From: an uncultured Bacteroidales bacterium | GTDB lineage: Bacteria; Bacteroidota; Bacteroidia; Bacteroidales; UBA932 | Length of the DNA stretch: 64,000 nt | Direction: 5' to 3' | Assembly: GCA_934691625.1 (NCBI GenBank) | Contig: CAKUTA010000003.1 | Location: 62,001-126,000, forward strand | Part shown: positions 1-8,435 of the stretch, one piece after another | How the letters are laid out: each line of letters begins with the position of its first letter | How positions within the stretch are numbered: position 1 is the first letter of the stretch | Made by a program: the position numbers and the translations under genes | The notes under the pieces: model-generated | What the model was told of the DNA's origin: nothing | The model's database searches: none | Seen by the model: the letters and a program-made list of their open reading frames with translations, nothing else

Positions 1-1
1 G

Positions 2-1600
2 ATAGCATCGACCGTGTCGAGTTATCTGCTGGAATATCTGAAGACCCACCCTAAGTATTACTCCCAGACGCTGGCCAACACCATCTACAGGAGCAACCAG
101 ATACGGCTTGCCAGTCTGGAGAAGCTGAAGGTGACCGAGCCGAACTTCAAGAGCTGGAGCGAGTCTTCGGATCATTTCTTCTTCAGGAACGGCATCTTCC
201 GCATATCCGCTGACGGCGTGAAGGAGGTGAAAGCGGCCGAGTGCCCGTGTATGATATATAAGAGCAAGATTCTGGAACACGACTTCAAGCCTGAGTCGCC
301 GTTCTTCGATATCGAGTACACGCCTGAATATGCGTCCCTGCTGGCACAGCTGAAAGCGTCCGTCCCCCAATCCCCCGAGTATTTCTTTTATAAGAAGTCA
401 ATTGACGCTCTAGGGGATGCCGGCAAGTATCGGCTCAAGATAATGCGCAATGACCTGACATTTATGCGCTACGTCTATAATACCGGGCGTACGTACTGGA
501 GAAAGGAGGAGTTGGGCATTCCTCTGAGTCCGGACGAGCAGGCGGAACACGACCTGCATTTCATAAACAAGGTGATGGCCCTGGGATTCCTGATGACGAA
601 ACACAAGAATGCCGGTCAGCCTTATGCCGTGTTCTGTATGGAGACCGAGCAGAGCGACGAGGGGACTCATCTCGGAGGAACGGGAAAGTCTCTGTATGCG
701 TCCAGCATCGAGCAGATGAGAAAGCAGCTGTTCATTGACGGACAGAACCTGCAGCCAGGAAAATATGACTTCCTGCTGCAGGGTGTGGAGAAAGGAATCA
801 CGGACAATGTATTCATTGATGACCTTAACAATACGGTGGATCTGCACAAGTTCATGCCGATGATTACCGGAAAAATGGTGGTCAATGCCAAATACGTGGC
901 ATCATATACCATCGACTTCAAGGATTCCCCGAAAGTGGTGTTCACGTCCAATCATGCCATAAGAAATTTTGACGCCTCGCTGCGTCGCCGTACCTGGTTC
1001 GTGGCTTTCACTGACTACTATCACGCAGACGATCCGCAGCGTGGCCTGAAGGAGCGGAGCCCGCTCACGGAGTTCGGCTCCAACCTTATTTCTGACTATT
1101 CTCCGGAGGAGATGAACAAGTTCTACAATTTTATGCTGAACTGCATTTCCGTCTGGATGAAGCTTCAGGTGCGCATACAGCCTCCGATGCGTGACATCGA
1201 GAAGCGAATCCTCCAGAAGGCCCTCTCGGACGAGTTCCTGTTCTGGGCGGAGGACTGGTTTACAGAGGAGCGCCTGAACTGCCTTGTGAAGAAGGACGAG
1301 GCGTTCGAGGCATACAAGTCGACGCTGCCTCCGAAGTACGCCCTGCTGATGAAGATGAAGTCATTCAAGATGAAGCTTATCCAATACTGTACATATAAGG
1401 ACTGGGACTTTAATCCTGAAGCCCTTATGACGACGCAGTCGGAGCGGGAGCGTAATGACATCCGCCGTAAGGTGAACTATGAAGATGTATATTTCTTCTA
1501 CATTGACACGAGAAAGGACGGCACTCTTACCGAAGGTGCGTCCGTGGGTCAGAACGCCGCCGCTGTTCCAGACGAAGCTTTAGGGAAGCCGCCTTTCTAG
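2..1600 (+). CDS. Phage replication helicase/primase, C-terminal part (5' truncated by window)
   Basis: Replication ATPase of the prophage. A P-loop GGTGKS lies near residue 220, followed by acidic IDDLNN (Walker B-like) and a VVFTSNH sensor-like segment, the arrangement of superfamily-3/D5-type helicases found at the C-terminus of phage primase-helicases. The reading frame is open to the window edge (ATA GCA TCG ACC GTG), so the GTG at base 14 is probably an internal Val and the gene starts upstream; an N-terminal primase domain may be missing. An intrinsic terminator follows directly, then a repeat cluster that may be the origin it acts on. Family assignment is by motif only. Confidence 0.8.
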   Translation: MASTVSSYLLEYLKTHPKYYSQTLANTIYRSNQIRLASLEKLKVTEPNFKSWSESSDHFFFRNGIFRISADGVKEVKAAECPCMIYKSKILEHDFKPESPFFDIEYTPEYASLLAQLKASVPQSPEYFFYKKSIDALGDAGKYRLKIMRNDLTFMRYVYNTGRTYWRKEELGIPLSPDEQAEHDLHFINKVMALGFLMTKHKNAGQPYAVFCMETEQSDEGTHLGGTGKSLYASSIEQMRKQLFIDGQNLQPGKYDFLLQGVEKGITDNVFIDDLNNTVDLHKFMPMITGKMVVNAKYVASYTIDFKDSPKVVFTSNHAIRNFDASLRRRTWFVAFTDYYHADDPQRGLKERSPLTEFGSNLISDYSPEEMNKFYNFMLNCISVWMKLQVRIQPPMRDIEKRILQKALSDEFLFWAEDWFTEERLNCLVKKDEAFEAYKSTLPPKYALLMKMKSFKMKLIQYCTYKDWDFNPEALMTTQSERERNDIRRKVNYEDVYFFYIDTRKDGTLTEGASVGQNAAAVPDEALGKPPF

Positions 1601-1622
1601 GCCGTTTCCCCGGAGAAACCTT

Positions 1623-1647
1623 GAGAGGTCTTCATGGCCTCTTTTTT
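1623..1647 (+). terminator. Intrinsic terminator after replication gene
   Basis: Seven-pair stem AGAGGTC/GGCCTCT (one G-U pair) with loop TTCAT, followed by a run of T, 23 bp after the stop codon of the helicase gene. It would end the early/replication transcript before the repeat cluster. Confidence 0.75.
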
Positions 1648-1705
1648 CAGTCCCGTGACGGCTGGTTTTCGTCTCATATACTTTTTGTCTTTTTTCTTTG
1701 ACCAT

Positions 1706-1998
1706 CTGACGCACTAAGATGAAGAGAGAATATAAATAATTGAAATAGAGATAGTTCTAGTGCGTCAGTTTAGTGCGTCAGATTGGGTCATTTTGGTTTT
1801 GCTGACGCAGGAGGGGTCAAAATGATGATTTATGTTGAAATCTTCTGACGCGCCTATGAATCAATGAATTAGGCTGATTTTGGCTATTTTGAGCGTCAAA
1901 GTGCGTCAGATTGATTTGACCTACTAAATGTATTGAATATCAGTTATTTATATTTAGTGCGTCAGTGCGTCAGATTATTTCGGAAAAAAGTGCGTCAG
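1706..1998. repeat. TGCGTCAG iteron-like cluster, candidate phage replication origin
   Basis: In this AT-rich gap of about 430 bp the octamer TGCGTCAG occurs exactly six times on the plus strand (1761, 1774, 1902, 1958, 1966, 1991) and twice on the minus strand (1706-1713, 1802-1809). Near-matches sit at 1845-1852 and 1892-1899. The copies at 1958 and 1966 abut directly. Clustered short repeats in AT-rich DNA next to a replicative helicase gene resemble iterons of a replication origin; binding sites for an early regulator are the alternative. I see no gene in 1601-2029. Confidence 0.6.
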
Positions 1999-2029
1999 AA
2001 GTAGAAATTTGGTAAAACACTATAAAACT

Positions 2030-2290
2030 ATGGCTAAAGGTGAGATCGTAGAAGACGTGAGAATTTCCTATAACGGGAGGTCTTTCCCCGTCTGGAAATA
2101 TGACGGCGTACCGGATGGTATGCGGCTGGCGACCGTGAGGGACTTGTGGTATGGGAGGCAGGTTCTGTTCCAGCTTCAGTTAGGCGAGGATGCGGGTAAA
2201 TACTGCACGAGCATAGTCCGTGGCGCTACGGTCGAAATCCTGAAGGAGTATATCCGCACTGGCGTGCCCATATATGTCAAGGAGCGGTAG
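2030..2290 (+). CDS. Hypothetical small phage protein (86 aa)
   Basis: Not recognised. A small soluble protein, with no membrane segment and no clear motif. The ATG at 2030 is preferred over the TTG at 2009: it follows an AT-rich stretch, the usual initiation context in Bacteroidota, and the seven extra residues look non-coding. It is the first gene after the iteron-like cluster, so it may be an early or delayed-early gene or the product that binds the repeats; that is only positional inference. Confidence 0.6.
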   Translation: MAKGEIVEDVRISYNGRSFPVWKYDGVPDGMRLATVRDLWYGRQVLFQLQLGEDAGKYCTSIVRGATVEILKEYIRTGVPIYVKER

Positions 2291-2350
2291 CATTGGGTAT
2301 TGATAATGTGTGGGAAAATTTGTATATTGCATTGAAATTCAGTTTGTTAT

Positions 2351-2872
2351 ATGGTGTATGTGGAATTTAGGGCAAGTACGCCTGTTCTTGCGGATTACCT
2401 GTCGTATCTCTACCCGGCGGAAGAGGACGGCAGTCTCGAAGTACGTTCTGACATATTCGGGAAGCTGCTCCTGGCGCATCTGCACGGAAGCCTTCTGCCG
2501 ATTCCAGAGAGGACAGAGGATAATATTGTCACACTGCGTCTCCCGGTCAATGCTTTCACTCGACACTACGAGAAGCAATGGGTGTATTTCAATCCTGAAG
2601 ATGAAGCGTCGCTTAATATGGCGCTGGCGGCAGTGTTCGAGCTGGATTTCACGGGCTATTACCGTAAGGGCGAGTCGCTAGGGCTCCAGAAGAAGGATAT
2701 CGTGGACGCTTTCATAATATCCAGGAAACTGTTCTCGTCCGATTGCTTCGATGCATTGCACAAACGTGTGTACAGGAAGGAGCAGGCGGCTTATGAGGCT
2801 ATCCGCCAACGCCTGGTCAGGAAGGCTTACTACATAGATGAATCTATTAACTATAAAGGATTGGGGAAATGA
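2351..2872 (+). CDS. Hypothetical phage protein (173 aa)
   Basis: Not recognised. A mixed alpha/beta soluble protein with a basic helical C-terminal third, lacking signal peptide or membrane segment. Its stop overlaps the start of the next gene (ATGA), so the two are translationally coupled. The gene lies between the putative origin and the structural block. An out-of-frame ORF at 2310-2681 is a shadow. Confidence 0.65.
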   Translation: MVYVEFRASTPVLADYLSYLYPAEEDGSLEVRSDIFGKLLLAHLHGSLLPIPERTEDNIVTLRLPVNAFTRHYEKQWVYFNPEDEASLNMALAAVFELDFTGYYRKGESLGLQKKDIVDAFIISRKLFSSDCFDALHKRVYRKEQAAYEAIRQRLVRKAYYIDESINYKGLGK

Positions 2873-3189
2873 TACGGATAATTGATATGCTGACGGCGCG
2901 GAGCCTGGATGAACAGGATGCACAGGAAATCGTGCTTCCTCTGGTGCCGGCAAGCGCATCCGCGGTGATTGAGGACACGGCGGAAGATGAAGGGATGCTC
3001 CGGACTGTGACATTGTCTGCCGTGCTGGCATCCCCGGTGCGGATTCTGAAACATAGGCTGGCGGTGAAAGTGTTCTATTGCGATGGCGGTATGGATGCCT
3101 TAGGCTCTGAGGATCTTCCGCTTCGTCTCGATGTGAAGATCTCCGGGCAGATAAAAATCTCGGCAAAGTACAAGACGGTGGCTGATTAG
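2869..3189 (+). CDS. Hypothetical phage protein (106 aa)
   Basis: Not recognised. Begins with ATGA overlapping the stop of the preceding gene. Acidic in the N-terminal half and beta-rich at the C-terminus. It precedes the first late promoter and the head protease, so it may close the early/middle unit. Confidence 0.6.
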   Translation: MIRIIDMLTARSLDEQDAQEIVLPLVPASASAVIEDTAEDEGMLRTVTLSAVLASPVRILKHRLAVKVFYCDGGMDALGSEDLPLRLDVKISGQIKISAKYKTVAD

Positions 3190-3196
3190 GGCCGTT

Positions 3197-3230
3197 GTCC
3201 TTTCATGACGTGGCGTGTTTCGTAATTTCG
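3197..3230 (+). promoter_or_regulatory. Putative phage late promoter P1 (head block)
   Basis: GTCCTTTC (3197-3204), an 18-nt spacer, then TAATTTCG (3223-3230), a 7/8 match to the Bacteroidota -7 element TAnnTTTG. It lies 26 bp before the ATG of the head protease. The same GTCCTTT element at the same distance recurs before the genes at 10463, 17162 and 23261. Confidence 0.55.
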
Positions 3231-3255
3231 CATCAGATAAAGAAGATATATCTGT

Positions 3256-4107
3256 ATGAAGAAAGTAAACACGTTTGAGCTGGCACGTGACATTATGCAG
3301 AGTCTCTGGTTCGTTTCCGAGCCGGAGAAACTTATGCGTATCGCACGCGAGTTCCTTTCCAAGTCTCCGATTGTGATGGATGCCGTCAGCCCTGAGATGA
3401 CGGAGTTCTCTGACACGGACGCTTCTGGATCGAAGGGGAAGAAAGCCAAGAAGGTGATGATTATACCGCTTCACGGCACGATGACGAAATACGACACCTG
3501 CGCATCTGACGGCACTCAGACATTGGCCGAATATATCGAAGGCTATGCCGAGGATGATGATGTCGTCGGCATTGTCCTGGATATAGACTCCGGCGGAGGA
3601 TCTGGCAATGCGGTTCCGCCGCTGGTCGCTGCCATCAGGAAATTTCAGGCTGCCGGCAAGCCTATATATGTGCATTGTGATGTATGCGCATCCGCCGCAT
3701 ACTGGGTAGCATCCCAGTGCGATGCTATCTATATGGACAACAAGACTTCAGAGGTCGGTTCCATCGGCGCGTATTATATGTTCCTGGATAACTCCGCACC
3801 GAATCCCGCTACCGGTGAGAAGTGGGTGACAGTGTACGCCCAGGAATCAGAAGACAAGAACTACGCATATCGCCAGGCTCTTGCCGGCAATGTCGTTCCG
3901 GCCCAGGAGGAACTTTCCGTCCACGTGAAGATGTTCCAGGATGATGTGGTGGCCGGGCGCCCTGGAATACAGAAGGGCGAGAAAGGAGTCCTGTCAGGCA
4001 AGATGTTCCTGACGGCCGATGCCATACGTCTCGGGATGGCGGACGCACAGAAGTCACTCAGGGAAACCGCCGAGGCAGTGATGGCTGTGGCCGGCATTAA
4101 TTCGTAA
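3256..4107 (+). CDS. S49 (SppA/protein C-like) prohead protease
   Basis: Capsid maturation protease, expected to cleave scaffold and/or the N-terminal region of the capsid protein during head assembly. The S49 hallmarks are visible: DIDSGGGSG (about 110-118), the nucleophile segment CASAAYWVAS with Ser146, and EVGSIGAY (about 167-173). The length (283 aa) suits phage head proteases. No signal peptide is present, consistent with a cytoplasmic phage enzyme rather than a cellular SppA. It directly precedes the capsid gene (15-bp gap), the usual pairing. First gene after late promoter P1. Confidence 0.9.
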   Translation: MKKVNTFELARDIMQSLWFVSEPEKLMRIAREFLSKSPIVMDAVSPEMTEFSDTDASGSKGKKAKKVMIIPLHGTMTKYDTCASDGTQTLAEYIEGYAEDDDVVGIVLDIDSGGGSGNAVPPLVAAIRKFQAAGKPIYVHCDVCASAAYWVASQCDAIYMDNKTSEVGSIGAYYMFLDNSAPNPATGEKWVTVYAQESEDKNYAYRQALAGNVVPAQEELSVHVKMFQDDVVAGRPGIQKGEKGVLSGKMFLTADAIRLGMADAQKSLRETAEAVMAVAGINS

Positions 4108-4122
4108 CCAAATTCTCTAAAG

Positions 4123-5652
4123 ATGAATAAGAAATCATTATCAAACTCCAAGATGGGTCAGCTTGTGGCCCGTCTTCTCGGAAAGGCTCAGCTGGAAGTC
4201 AAGGACGGCAAGGTCTCTCTCACGGATCAGGAAAGGGAGACTATTCGCAAGACATACGGCGAGCCGTTCCTTGCAAAGCTGGAAAGCGTGGATGTCGAGG
4301 ACGACAGCGAGTCCGCGCTGGATCTGTTCAATGCGGCTGTCGAGGCTAAGACGGCGGAGGCTACCGCCGCGCTGAAGGCCCAGATCAAGACTCTTCAGAA
4401 TAATGTCCTCGCACTTGCGGATGAGCCGGAACCGAAACCGGCTGCACAGGCAGGGGCGCAGAACTCGGCGCCTGTGTTCTCCGTCAATATGGCGGCAAGC
4501 CACAACAAGATGGTGGCCGCTGCCCTTGACTCCGTGAATCCTCTGGCATTCGGAGCCCTGGACGATGCCACAATTGACGTCACCGACCTCAATGCCGAGT
4601 TCAAGTCTGTGATGCCTCCTAAGGTGAAGCTTGAACTTCTCACCAAGAGAATCTACAATGGATTCCCGGACGCAAAGTATATGACACGTGTGCAGTCGAA
4701 CACCGACTATATCGCATCCGCCGTCATTATGTCCGAGGTGTCTCAGCAGTTCACTCCGAAATGGACACCGAAAGGCGCTGCCAAGTTCACCCCGATAAGG
4801 ATTCCGTACAGAAGGCACAAGATCAATGTCCTCATCCAGCCTGCCGAGGTGCTGAAGAGCTGGCTTCTGTTCCTCTACGAGCAGGGCAAGACAATGGCCG
4901 AGATGCCTGTCACCAGGTATATCATCGAGAATCACATCCTGCCGAAGGTGCTTGACGACATCACGCTGTCGATGATTGCGAAGGGAAAGTTCGTGGATGC
5001 CGGCACCGTTACCGACGGCACTGCCGGAACTCCTGCCAAGAACTCTATGGACGGCTTCGAGACTATCCTTGTGGAAGGCAAGAAGGATGCGAAGTGCAAG
5101 ATCAATTTCTACAAGAATGCTCAGAATCCGATGACTCTCAGCGACCAGGCACTTCTCGACTATGTGAACAACTTCGTGGATGCCATCTCCGGAATGTTCG
5201 CGAACATCGTGACAGTGTTCTGCTCCGAGCAGCTCCTCACCAAGTACAAGAGGGCGGACTTCGCCATCAACGGCAAATACACGGGTGTGGAGTCTGACGG
5301 GGCGATCCGCTTCACGAACTTCCACCTCGTGCCGCTCAAGTCGATGTACAACTCTCAGATCATCTTTGCGACACCGCAGGAGAACTTCGTGGAGCTCGTG
5401 GACTACAGCAAGGCCGAAAGCTGCATCAACAAGATCGAGGAGTCGAACTACGATGTGAAGGTGTTCGGCGAGTACTCTCTTTCCACCGGATTCAAGATTG
5501 CCGAGGCTGTGTACGCTTCCGTGCCTGACGGATATGATCCTTCAGCGGCGATTTCTTCTGGGGATACCGAGCTGGGTGACAAGTGGGAGAACGGCAAGGC
5601 CACCAGCGAACATTCTGAGCAGAAGCAGGACAAGGCGGTCGAGACTGCGTAA
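4123..5652 (+). CDS. Major capsid protein with N-terminal scaffold-like region
   Basis: Probable HK97-fold major capsid protein. It sits directly after the head protease and has two parts: a charged helical region with an Ala/Pro-rich linker (about 1-120), resembling a delta/scaffold domain removed by the protease, and a long shell domain. The C-terminal segment before the acidic tail (FKIAEAVYASVPDGYD) is like the end of many phage capsid proteins. At 509 aa it is long for a bare HK97 coat, which fits a fused scaffold. The minus-strand 394-aa ORF over it is a shadow. Confidence 0.82.
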   Translation: MNKKSLSNSKMGQLVARLLGKAQLEVKDGKVSLTDQERETIRKTYGEPFLAKLESVDVEDDSESALDLFNAAVEAKTAEATAALKAQIKTLQNNVLALADEPEPKPAAQAGAQNSAPVFSVNMAASHNKMVAAALDSVNPLAFGALDDATIDVTDLNAEFKSVMPPKVKLELLTKRIYNGFPDAKYMTRVQSNTDYIASAVIMSEVSQQFTPKWTPKGAAKFTPIRIPYRRHKINVLIQPAEVLKSWLLFLYEQGKTMAEMPVTRYIIENHILPKVLDDITLSMIAKGKFVDAGTVTDGTAGTPAKNSMDGFETILVEGKKDAKCKINFYKNAQNPMTLSDQALLDYVNNFVDAISGMFANIVTVFCSEQLLTKYKRADFAINGKYTGVESDGAIRFTNFHLVPLKSMYNSQIIFATPQENFVELVDYSKAESCINKIEESNYDVKVFGEYSLSTGFKIAEAVYASVPDGYDPSAAISSGDTELGDKWENGKATSEHSEQKQDKAVETA

Positions 5653-5671
5653 TCTATAAGAATTCAAGAAT

Positions 5672-6226
5672 ATGTACACGAAAGTAAGCATACCTAAAAA
5701 TGGTGACGGTGCAGGATGTGCCGTCTCCAGGTCTTCAGACATCATTATCGTCGATGTCGATGACATCAAGACCGAACCGACAAGAGAGGTCGGCAATCCG
5801 GCGATGAAGGGAGATCTCGAACTCAACGAGGAAGCCAAGGCAGTAGTCATATATGGCACTCCGACCACAATTGAGGAAACGGAGGAGTATTCCGGCGACG
5901 CTGACGCACGCGGAGTGAAGCAGGGGGTCGCATTCGAGCACCCTGGCAACAGTTCTGCGATAAAGGGATTCACGGAGGCGTTTATGAACAAGGGCGTCGT
6001 CATTCTTGTCAAGGAGTGTGACGGCACTGCCAACGGCAAGGTGCAGATGTTCGGACGCAAGTGCAATCCACTGTTCCTGAGCGCCGAGAGAACTGGCAAC
6101 AACGAGGCCAACAAGCGCAAGTTCACATTCAAGCAGGAACTGAATGACAAGTTCCTTCCCGGTGACTATAGCGGAGCGATGCCGGCCGTAGCCGATGCTG
6201 CCAAGGCCGCTTCTGAGACAGCCTAG
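5672..6226 (+). CDS. Virion structural protein, unassigned (184 aa)
   Basis: Follows the capsid gene after 19 bp and ends 2 bp before the next gene. A beta-rich acidic protein with an Ala-rich tail (AVADAAKAASETA) and no membrane segment. The conserved-looking segment with MFGRKCNPLFL and KRKFTFKQEL resembles tail-tube or head-decoration proteins in style, but I cannot assign it. Position supports a role in the virion. Confidence 0.6.
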   Translation: MYTKVSIPKNGDGAGCAVSRSSDIIIVDVDDIKTEPTREVGNPAMKGDLELNEEAKAVVIYGTPTTIEETEEYSGDADARGVKQGVAFEHPGNSSAIKGFTEAFMNKGVVILVKECDGTANGKVQMFGRKCNPLFLSAERTGNNEANKRKFTFKQELNDKFLPGDYSGAMPAVADAAKAASETA

Positions 6227-6228
6227 TT

Positions 6229-6834
6229 ATGAGTGCGAAGAAGACAAGACCTGAGACTCCGGAAGTGGAGCCTCAGGCCGTGATAGCTGTTCTGGCTTAT
6301 CCTGGGACGGAGGAACAGATGAGGAAGGTATGGAGCAGGATGACGGCGCTTCCGTTCAAGATTCTTCCGTATGCTGATGGCGAGAGTCTTCAGGCGAAGC
6401 TTGCTGAAATTGTTGCTGATGAGAATATCGCTGAAGACTTTGTTATAGTGCCAGCCAATGTGCTTCCTTGCAAGCCTATAGACCTGGATGAACTGTCAGT
6501 GCCGTATGTCTATACCACCGCTTATGGCGACAGAAAGTATGACAGCCGTGTGCCGATGAAGTTCAGCAAGGCCTCTCTCGTGGAGCATCTTGCCGGCGCT
6601 GGAGAAATGGACGATGAGGCTTTCCTTCATACATATTTCGATACTTACAGGCATTATCCTGTAGAAGTCGGCTTCTCTTATGGGAACTTCATCACGCCTG
6701 TTCTCCGCGGCAACCCTTGCGAGAGCGTGGTGATGGAGGCGCTTGTGAGGAAACGCTTCATATCTGCGAGCCCGGAGGGGTACAAGGCAATAAGCTCCCT
6801 CATCGAGAACACATTGCTTAGCCAGAATGAATGA
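6229..6834 (+). CDS. Hypothetical phage protein in head block (201 aa)
   Basis: Not recognised. A soluble alpha/beta protein. The N-terminal half (VIAVLAYPG, then a segment ending in EDFVIVPANVLPCKP) weakly recalls the nucleotide-sugar-binding part of GT-A glycosyltransferases, but no DxD motif is obvious and the similarity is an impression only. Its stop overlaps the start of the next gene by 8 bp, so it is translationally coupled within the late operon. Confidence 0.55.
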   Translation: MSAKKTRPETPEVEPQAVIAVLAYPGTEEQMRKVWSRMTALPFKILPYADGESLQAKLAEIVADENIAEDFVIVPANVLPCKPIDLDELSVPYVYTTAYGDRKYDSRVPMKFSKASLVEHLAGAGEMDDEAFLHTYFDTYRHYPVEVGFSYGNFITPVLRGNPCESVVMEALVRKRFISASPEGYKAISSLIENTLLSQNE

Positions 6835-7525
6835 GATAGACAGATGGATTCGTCAGGGAGCCGAGGTCAATGAAGGACTTCGGCTTCTTGGCATATATGC
6901 GCCGAACAAGTGGCTGGATGCTCTAATTCGCAAGTCTCCTCGCTTCCGGCACCTTATGGACGAAAGGCTGAAGCGGTTCGCCGAGGATGATATTCAGGTG
7001 CCAGGATTGTCGTCCGTGCCGCTCAGCCAGGAGTATGGAAACAAGTTCAGAAAGACGTGGCCGTTCCTCGGCGATGACGATTGCCCTGCCGAACTGAAAA
7101 TCCTGGCGGCTGATATGATAACGGCGTGGCATAGCTATGTCGATGCGCACGAGGATCTGTATCAGTGCACGACAGCTGAAACTTGCTATGATACAGCAGA
7201 AAAAGTGATAAAAAGTTTTGCGCGGCATCGGAATATCCGCTCCGAATTCGAGTATTACAAAGAGCATCATTCCGTGCTCGGAAGACATCCGATTTTCGGT
7301 GAGACGAAACGCCGGGAAGCTCTGCTTAAGATGACGGTGTCGGAACTCTTCCGGCGTCAGAAGAATCTAATCGGGGCGATATGGCGCGTGAAGTCTGAGA
7401 TGAAGAAGAATGACAGGCCGGACTTGAAAATTCAGAGAGAAGAACGGATGAAGGCCAAGGAGGCAGAACTGGAGGAAGTGAACAGAATAATCGAAGGATA
7501 CAATGGAAGATCAGGTAAACAATAA
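6827..7525 (+). CDS. Hypothetical phage protein (232 aa)
   Basis: Not recognised. Mostly helical, with a strongly charged Lys/Glu-rich C-terminus (about 190-225) that looks like a coiled coil. It overlaps both neighbours (8 bp upstream, 23 bp with the terminase small subunit downstream), so it is tightly coupled in translation. It could be an assembly or packaging accessory factor; this rests on position only. Confidence 0.55.
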   Translation: MNEIDRWIRQGAEVNEGLRLLGIYAPNKWLDALIRKSPRFRHLMDERLKRFAEDDIQVPGLSSVPLSQEYGNKFRKTWPFLGDDDCPAELKILAADMITAWHSYVDAHEDLYQCTTAETCYDTAEKVIKSFARHRNIRSEFEYYKEHHSVLGRHPIFGETKRREALLKMTVSELFRRQKNLIGAIWRVKSEMKKNDRPDLKIQREERMKAKEAELEEVNRIIEGYNGRSGKQ

Positions 7526-8435
7526 GGAGAAGGAAATGACTTCTGCGGAGAAAGTGAGCTGGCTTGCGACTCTCGGCTGGCCGGATGAAGATATCGCCAG
7601 ATACCTCGGCCTGTCTTCAGATGAATTTCAGAAAAGGGTCGCTGACAAGTCTGACGAGCTATACGATTCGGTAGTCCGCGGACGGCTGAAGAGAAGGGCG
7701 GAGCTGGAAATCAAGGTCGCCCGTTTTGCCGCCGGAGGGGATGCTGATTCTCTGAAGCAGTTTGCCGAGATTGTCCGTGACCGTTCATTCTCGGTCTCGA
7801 AACTAGATCTGTTCGGCGGCTCTGAGAAAGACGGGGCGTTCCAGCGCATCCAGGACTATATCGCATCAGGCTCAAAAGGGACATTGAGCGAGAAGGAACA
7901 GATATATGTGGACATTCTCACACTTATATATTCTCTCGATGGACAGTATGGAAAACGCAGGACAATCAAGTTCCTGACATCACCGCCATTCGGTTTTAGC
8001 TATGACCATGCAGCGGATATGTACAGCGAGGCGACCGAGATGTTCTATTGCAACAGGAAAATTTCCAAGGAGGCAATGCGTAACAAGATTGCCGACCAGT
8101 TCGATGCTCTCTACATCGCTGCCAGAGATGCGGCGCAGACTTCCCGGGATTACGAGATTGCTGCCAACATTCTCGCAAATAAGGCCAGGGCGCTGCAGCT
8201 TGACAAGGACGACCCAGCAAGGCTTCCTGCGGAAATGTATGTCAAGCCTTTCCGTGTCCTGTCATTGACACCGGAGGCTATAGGCTTGCCAGCGGTGAAC
8301 AGGCAGGAACTTGGCAGGCAGATTGAGGGACTTGTCGCTCCGGAGACGGTGAAGAAGCGTCTGAAGATGGAGGCCGGCATCACGGATATGAATGTGGAAG
8401 AAATGCTGAACAATGGGGTACAGGAAGAAAGTTAA
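7503..8435 (+). CDS. Probable terminase small subunit
   Basis: DNA-recognition subunit of the packaging terminase, assigned mainly by its place directly before and overlapping (23 bp) the large subunit. The N-terminal part (about 12-45, AEKVSWLATLGWPDEDIARY) reads like a helix-turn-helix of the kind used by small terminases. The remainder is helical and long (310 aa in total, larger than most TerS), so it may carry an additional domain. No ATPase motif. Confidence 0.65.
   Translation: MEDQVNNKEKEMTSAEKVSWLATLGWPDEDIARYLGLSSDEFQKRVADKSDELYDSVVRGRLKRRAELEIKVARFAAGGDADSLKQFAEIVRDRSFSVSKLDLFGGSEKDGAFQRIQDYIASGSKGTLSEKEQIYVDILTLIYSLDGQYGKRRTIKFLTSPPFGFSYDHAADMYSEATEMFYCNRKISKEAMRNKIADQFDALYIAARDAAQTSRDYEIAANILANKARALQLDKDDPARLPAEMYVKPFRVLSLTPEAIGLPAVNRQELGRQIEGLVAPETVKKRLKMEAGITDMNVEEMLNNGVQEES

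Noticed and set aside
4141..5325. 394-aa minus-strand ORF over the capsid gene
   Set aside because: Shadow of the capsid frame; composition His/Arg/Leu-rich with no family features, and the plus-strand gene is well supported.
6229..6834. Glycosyltransferase assignment for the 201-aa protein
   Set aside because: Only a vague GT-A-like pattern without DxD; left as hypothetical.
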